In this document: positions 61,034 to 64,000 of the stretch, piece after piece
Position numbering within the stretch: position 1 is the stretch's first letter
How the letters are laid out: every line of letters starts with the position of its first letter
NCBI RefSeq assembly: GCF_000725425.1
Contig: NZ_CP006019.1
Location: 186,001 to 250,000, forward strand
Source of the DNA: Palaeococcus pacificus DY20341
GTDB taxonomy: Archaea; Methanobacteriota_B; Thermococci; Thermococcales; Thermococcaceae
DNA: 64,000 nucleotides
Direction: 5' to 3'
Translations under genes and position numbers: made by a program
The notes under the pieces: generated by a model
The model's database searches: none
What the model was told of the DNA's origin: nothing
What the model saw: only the letters and a program-made list of their open reading frames with translations

Positions 61034-62404
61034 ATGTCCCGTATACAAGAAATGAGGCAAGAGATACTTGAGGGCAGTATAGAGAAGACACTCCTCAAGT
61101 TAGCTTATCCTTTAATCATCAGCAACTTAGTTCAAGTGCTCTATAACATAACCGATACTTTCTGGCTCGGTAAGCTTGGGAGAGAAGCTCTATCCGCTCC
61201 CGGTGTTTCATGGCCGTTGATAGGGACATTAATGAGCCTTGGCATGGGCTTCGCTACAGCTGGCTTTGCCTTTGTTGGTCAATACATCGGTGCTGGTGAA
61301 TATGAAAAGGCCAACAAAGCTGCTGGAGCCTTGTATTCGCTTATGCTGTTTTTCTCTGCAGCGGTAGGTGTCATAGGTTATTTGCTCACCCCATATGCTC
61401 TGGGCTTCATGAAGGTGACGGATAATGTCTATCCTTACGCTTTAGCCTACTTGAGAATAATCTTTATTGGAATTCCCTTTTCTTTCACTTCTTTTGCCTT
61501 CAGCTTTCTAATGAGGGCAGTTGGAGACACTAAAACGCCTGTTAAAATCAACCTCTTCACCGTTGCGCTTAACATAGTCCTTGATCCCCTCTTAATATTT
61601 GGACTCTTTGGATTCCCAGAGCTTGCAGTTAAGGGGGCGGCTTTAGCCACGATATTCTCCAACAGCTTGGGCTCACTTATAGGGGCTTACTTACTCTTCA
61701 CAGGTAGGGTTGGCATCCATCTGACGAGAGAGACCCTTAGGCCTGATTTAAGCTTTTATAAGAAAATTTTCAGAGTGGGATTGCCTTCGAGCATAGGCCA
61801 ATCAGCGAACAGCTTCGGTTTTGTAATCTTGACGAGAATTATATTTGGATTTGGTGATGTTACCTATGCAGCTTACACCATAACCACCCGCCTCGTAAAC
61901 TTCCTCACGAGCATCTCAAGGGGAATCTCCATGGCTATGGGTACTATGATAGCCCAAAATGTGGGTGCTGAAAAATATGAGAGAGCTAAAAAGATAACCG
62001 AAAGAACTATGATCGTCAACTTCACAATAGCGAGCATTGCAATCATTTTGATAGGCGTCTTCAGAGTTCAGGTGTTTAAGGTTTTCTTAGACGACCCTGC
62101 AGTCATAGCGGAAAGTGCAGTGGTTATGAAGTACTTTTTGATATCCGTCCCATTTTTCAACGGTATATTCATGGTGGTTAACAACGTTTTCCAGAGCGCA
62201 GGACATACTAAGAAGTCGATGCTTTTGGGAATCCTCAGGCTGTGGGGACTTAGAATACCGTTAAGCTACCTCTTTGGGTACTACATCCTCATGTCCTCTA
62301 AAGGGGTCTTCTTAGGTATGGGTTTAAGCAACTTCATAGCGGCTTCTGTGGGCATCCTATGGTTCCTAAAGGGTTCATGGATGAAGAGGATAATTGAACA
62401 CTAA
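61034..62404 (+). CDS. MATE family efflux transporter 2
   Basis: 456 residues, exactly the same length as the upstream copy and by eye about 60-65% identical ('LLKLAYPLIISNLVQVLYNITDTFWLGKLGREALSAPG'). Twelve helices. It is a tandem duplicate with its own leaderless promoter, so the two can be regulated separately or by dose. Differences cluster in the second half ('GQSANSFGFVILTRIIFGFGDV'), which may change substrate choice. Confidence 0.92.
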   Translation: MSRIQEMRQEILEGSIEKTLLKLAYPLIISNLVQVLYNITDTFWLGKLGREALSAPGVSWPLIGTLMSLGMGFATAGFAFVGQYIGAGEYEKANKAAGALYSLMLFFSAAVGVIGYLLTPYALGFMKVTDNVYPYALAYLRIIFIGIPFSFTSFAFSFLMRAVGDTKTPVKINLFTVALNIVLDPLLIFGLFGFPELAVKGAALATIFSNSLGSLIGAYLLFTGRVGIHLTRETLRPDLSFYKKIFRVGLPSSIGQSANSFGFVILTRIIFGFGDVTYAAYTITTRLVNFLTSISRGISMAMGTMIAQNVGAEKYERAKKITERTMIVNFTIASIAIILIGVFRVQVFKVFLDDPAVIAESAVVMKYFLISVPFFNGIFMVVNNVFQSAGHTKKSMLLGILRLWGLRIPLSYLFGYYILMSSKGVFLGMGLSNFIAASVGILWFLKGSWMKRIIEH

Positions 62405-62447
62405 CGGCATTAGGAGCAAATTTTTTAACTTTGATGTGTAACATATA

Positions 62448-63368
62448 ATGATGCGCCTGCCAAAAAAGTGGTTTATTATACTAATTATACTCGCTGTTCT
62501 GCTTTCAATTGGGTTAGTCCATAAAAGCGAGGATACTCGTAAGAGTGTGCCTTTTGAGAGGGAAGTATCGAGCCTTACGACAGTTGGATATGACCCATTA
62601 AATGAAAAAATCAGCATAGTGTCTCTTCTTCGACTGAATAAATCTAATAGAATTCTCAAAACTAGCAGAAAGCCTTCAAATCCAATAAATGAAACAAAGG
62701 TGCATTATGAAAAGCCCTTGATTTTTGTGCATGATGTGACTCCCTATTATTTCTCTGAGCTCAAAGAGGTCGTGCAAGTCATCGATCTCTATAACTACTC
62801 CTCAAAAACTGTTCTTTTTGTGATTCCCCGTTTTGATCCTCCTCACTATGGCAATAGGTGGGATTTGAGAGAGAATAGGGAGTTCGTTTTATATCTGCGT
62901 AGACTTCAAAAGCGAGGTTATAGAATAGAGCTCCACGGCTATGAGCATACTTACCACGAATTCAACTGCTCATATGATGTTGCTAAAGAAAAGCTGAAGA
63001 ATGCCACAGCCCTTATGAGCGAAGTCGGCTTTGATAATTTTGCCTTTTTCTTGCCCCCTGCATGGGCGTTAAATAACGAATCGATAAAAGCAATTAGAGA
63101 ATACAATTTAACCATTGTCATGCCCGACTACTTCATCCTCCCGAATGGAAGCGTTGAGAGGGTTTGGAACCATGAATACACGTGGTACATAGAGAAGGAT
63201 GACGTTGAAATGCGTTTAGCCTTGGCTGAGCGGGATTACTACAATACTTCCCAAAGAGGCGTGCCCTTCTATCTATCCATTCATCTGGGAGTAGTAAATT
63301 ATGGAGGAGGCCTAAAGTTTTTTGAAGAATTCGTTAAATGGGCGAGCTTGTTAGGGGAAACGAGTTAG
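62448..63368 (+). CDS. DUF2334 polysaccharide-deacetylase-like protein
   Basis: 306 residues. Signal/anchor helix near the N terminus (FIILIILAVLLSIGLV), a ~60-residue linker, then a deacetylase-like domain with the metal motifs 'IFVHDVTPYYFSEL' (Asp after His) and 'IELHGYEHTYHEF' (HxxxH), plus 'AFFLPPAWALN' and 'FYLSIHLGVVN'. DUF2334 proteins are NodB-related and probably deacetylate surface sugars. ATG 62448; the next codon is also ATG (62451). Confidence 0.85.
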   Translation: MMRLPKKWFIILIILAVLLSIGLVHKSEDTRKSVPFEREVSSLTTVGYDPLNEKISIVSLLRLNKSNRILKTSRKPSNPINETKVHYEKPLIFVHDVTPYYFSELKEVVQVIDLYNYSSKTVLFVIPRFDPPHYGNRWDLRENREFVLYLRRLQKRGYRIELHGYEHTYHEFNCSYDVAKEKLKNATALMSEVGFDNFAFFLPPAWALNNESIKAIREYNLTIVMPDYFILPNGSVERVWNHEYTWYIEKDDVEMRLALAERDYYNTSQRGVPFYLSIHLGVVNYGGGLKFFEEFVKWASLLGETS

Positions 63369-63473
63369 ATAAGTTAAAGGGGCCTTTAAGAGGAACACAC
63401 TAATACATTAAGGGGGTATAAAAGAAGCTTTACTCTGTAATAAAATTTTCGAGAGCTCTTAGAAAATTCTAGT

Positions 63474-63548
63474 GGGCCCGCGGGGCTTCGAACCCCGGAC
63501 CTCCCGCTTATCAGGCGGGCGCTCTGACCAGGCTGAGCCACGGGCCCG
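63474..63548 (-). tRNA. tRNA-Ile (GAT anticodon)
   Basis: Cloverleaf on the minus strand: acceptor GGGCCCG/CGGGCCC, D stem GCTC/GAGC, anticodon stem CCCGC/GCGGG with loop CTGATAA (anticodon GAT), T stem CGGGG/CCCCG with loop TTCGAAG, discriminator A. 75 bases, no CCA encoded. It follows tRNA-Glu by about 10 bases and is probably cut from the same transcript. Confidence 0.95.
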
Positions 63549-63558
63549 CGAGAATTCT

Positions 63559-63636
63559 GGTGCCCCGGCCGGGATTTGAACCCGGGTCGCGGGATCGAGA
63601 GTCCCGCATGATTGACCGGGCTACACCACCGGGGCG
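63559..63636 (-). tRNA. tRNA-Glu (CTC anticodon), CCA encoded
   Basis: Minus strand: acceptor GCCCCGG/CCGGGGC, anticodon stem CGGGA/TCCCG with loop CTCTCGA (anticodon CTC), T stem CCGGG/CCCGG, discriminator A and encoded CCA (63559-63561). 78 bases with CCA. Confidence 0.95.
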
Positions 63637-63903
63637 CTGTGTCGATATTGCATTGCTGTAGTGACTTTATAAATCTTTCGGTAGTTCATACCTTCTGCAT
63701 GAGTTCATCGGTAGTGCTTGCTTACATTTTTTTGTCAATTTTTCAGTTTTTAACTTAAAAAATTAACACAAAAATGTAAATGACTCCGGGTGAGCTTTTC
63801 TTTTATCAAAATGACAAACTTTTAATGAAAAAGCTTTTATTTCTTAATTCGTTCAACCAATTATTGGTCATGATGAACAAATAACTATTTAATGGTGATA
63901 AAA
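63637..63903. other. Intergenic region between tRNA-Glu and glnA
   Basis: 267 AT-rich bases. The left edge is the tRNA promoter. The right holds a palindrome ACCAA-TTA-TTGGT at 63856-63868 with outer GTTCA (63851-63855) and TGAAC (63874-63878), close to a TATA-like CTTTTATTT at 63833-63841. These could form an operator of the glutamine synthetase gene. GGTGAT at 63894-63899 is the SD. No further gene seen. Confidence 0.5.
63664..63680 (-). promoter_or_regulatory. BRE/TATA promoter of the tRNA-Glu/tRNA-Ile unit
   Basis: On the minus strand CGAAAGATTTATAAAG, a near-ideal BRE plus TATA box (TTTATAAA, 63666-63673). Transcription would start near 63643, a few bases before tRNA-Glu. Confidence 0.7.
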
Positions 63904-64000
63904 ATGAACGAAGTTAAAAGCATTCAGAGTGAGGATAAAATGCACCCCAAGTTTTTACAGCTAATTTTTGTTGACATAAATGGCGTTCCAAAAGGTATGG
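63904..64000 (+). CDS. glnA: Glutamine synthetase, N-terminal part (gene cut by window end)
   Basis: The first 32 codons, including 'LQLIFVDINGVPKGM', which matches the start of the glutamine synthetase beta-grasp domain in Thermococcales and other archaea. Makes glutamine from glutamate, ammonia and ATP. The ATG at 63904 has GGTGAT upstream. The fragment is short, so the call rests on this motif and the start context. Confidence 0.8.
   Translation, partial: MNEVKSIQSEDKMHPKFLQLIFVDINGVPKGM

Noticed and set aside
63746-63754. GTT-n3-AAC core between tRNA-Glu and glnA
   Set aside because: Core only, inside a T/A-rich run, and no sulfur-related gene is adjacent.
1-64000. CRISPR arrays, insertion sequences, integrase sites or replication origin
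   Set aside because: I saw no regularly spaced repeats, no transposase or integrase frame and no origin-type repeat cluster with cdc6. The tRNA genes at the right end carry no adjacent integrase or partial tRNA copy.

Overview
The window is a stretch of a hyperthermophilic archaeal chromosome of the order Thermococcales (Thermococcus/Pyrococcus/Palaeococcus group). The evidence is two 14-gene Mbh-type membrane hydrogenase operons, a pyrolysin-type protease, DUF257 and DUF835 proteins, NMD3 with DUF424, an archaeal apgM, TldD/TldE, a CoA-disulfide/sulfur reductase, GGTGA/GGAGG ribosome binding sites and BRE/TATA promoters about 26 nt ahead of starts. Base composition looks like the low forties in %GC, which fits the lower-GC Thermococcus species. 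The species cannot be fixed from the sequence alone.

Layout. 1-2.9 kb: 3' end of a tungsten aldehyde:ferredoxin oxidoreductase, followed by two MoaD-like sulfur carriers, a MoeB/ThiF-like activator and a small kinase. 3-6.3 kb: a DUF835 membrane protein, a UPF1/IGHMBP2-like helicase and a flavodoxin. 6.3-7.8 kb: two unassigned AT-rich membrane protein genes. 8-12.9 kb: phosphoglucosamine/phosphomannomutase, a frameshifted four-TM gene, a BtpA-family protein, a methyltransferase, a SHOCT protein, a GNAT and a tiny membrane protein. 12.9-15 kb: a secreted, membrane-anchored CGTase-type GH13 enzyme with a perfect TATCAC-N5-GTGATA operator at its transcription start. 15-18.5 kb: DUF257 and the TldE/TldD pair.

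18.8-35.3 kb: two complete hydrogenase operons head to tail. Each has a Mrp-like Na+/H+ antiporter module (A-H) and a [NiFe] hydrogenase module (I-N). Both have separate promoters with SurR-like sites. All four NiFe cysteines are present in both large subunits, so both look like real hydrogenases rather than MBX/MBS. The first operon's MbhN has an unusual extra two-cluster ferredoxin extension.

35.3-45.6 kb: a membrane-anchored SagB-type nitroreductase with a small partner, a SufS-type cysteine desulfurase, a TrmB-family regulator divergent from an ABC-2 exporter with a 21-bp palindrome between them, a single-repeat TBP-like protein, a CoA-disulfide/sulfur reductase with a perfect SurR site placed for repression, NMD3/DUF424, and NfeD/stomatin. 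45.7-52.7 kb: pyrolysin-like protease, M20 peptidase and apgM. 52.8-56.9 kb: a four-gene surface-glycan operon with two paralogous polymerase-like proteins and a GT39. 57-63.4 kb: PEP synthase, two tandem MATE transporters under near-identical leaderless promoters, and a DUF2334 deacetylase. The end holds tRNA-Glu and tRNA-Ile and the start of glnA.

The main theme is energy metabolism that switches with sulfur and sugar. SurR-like motifs lie upstream of the TATA box at both hydrogenase operons (activation geometry) and between TATA and start at the sulfur reductase (repression geometry). A TrmBL1/Tgr-type operator covers the start of the starch-degrading gene.
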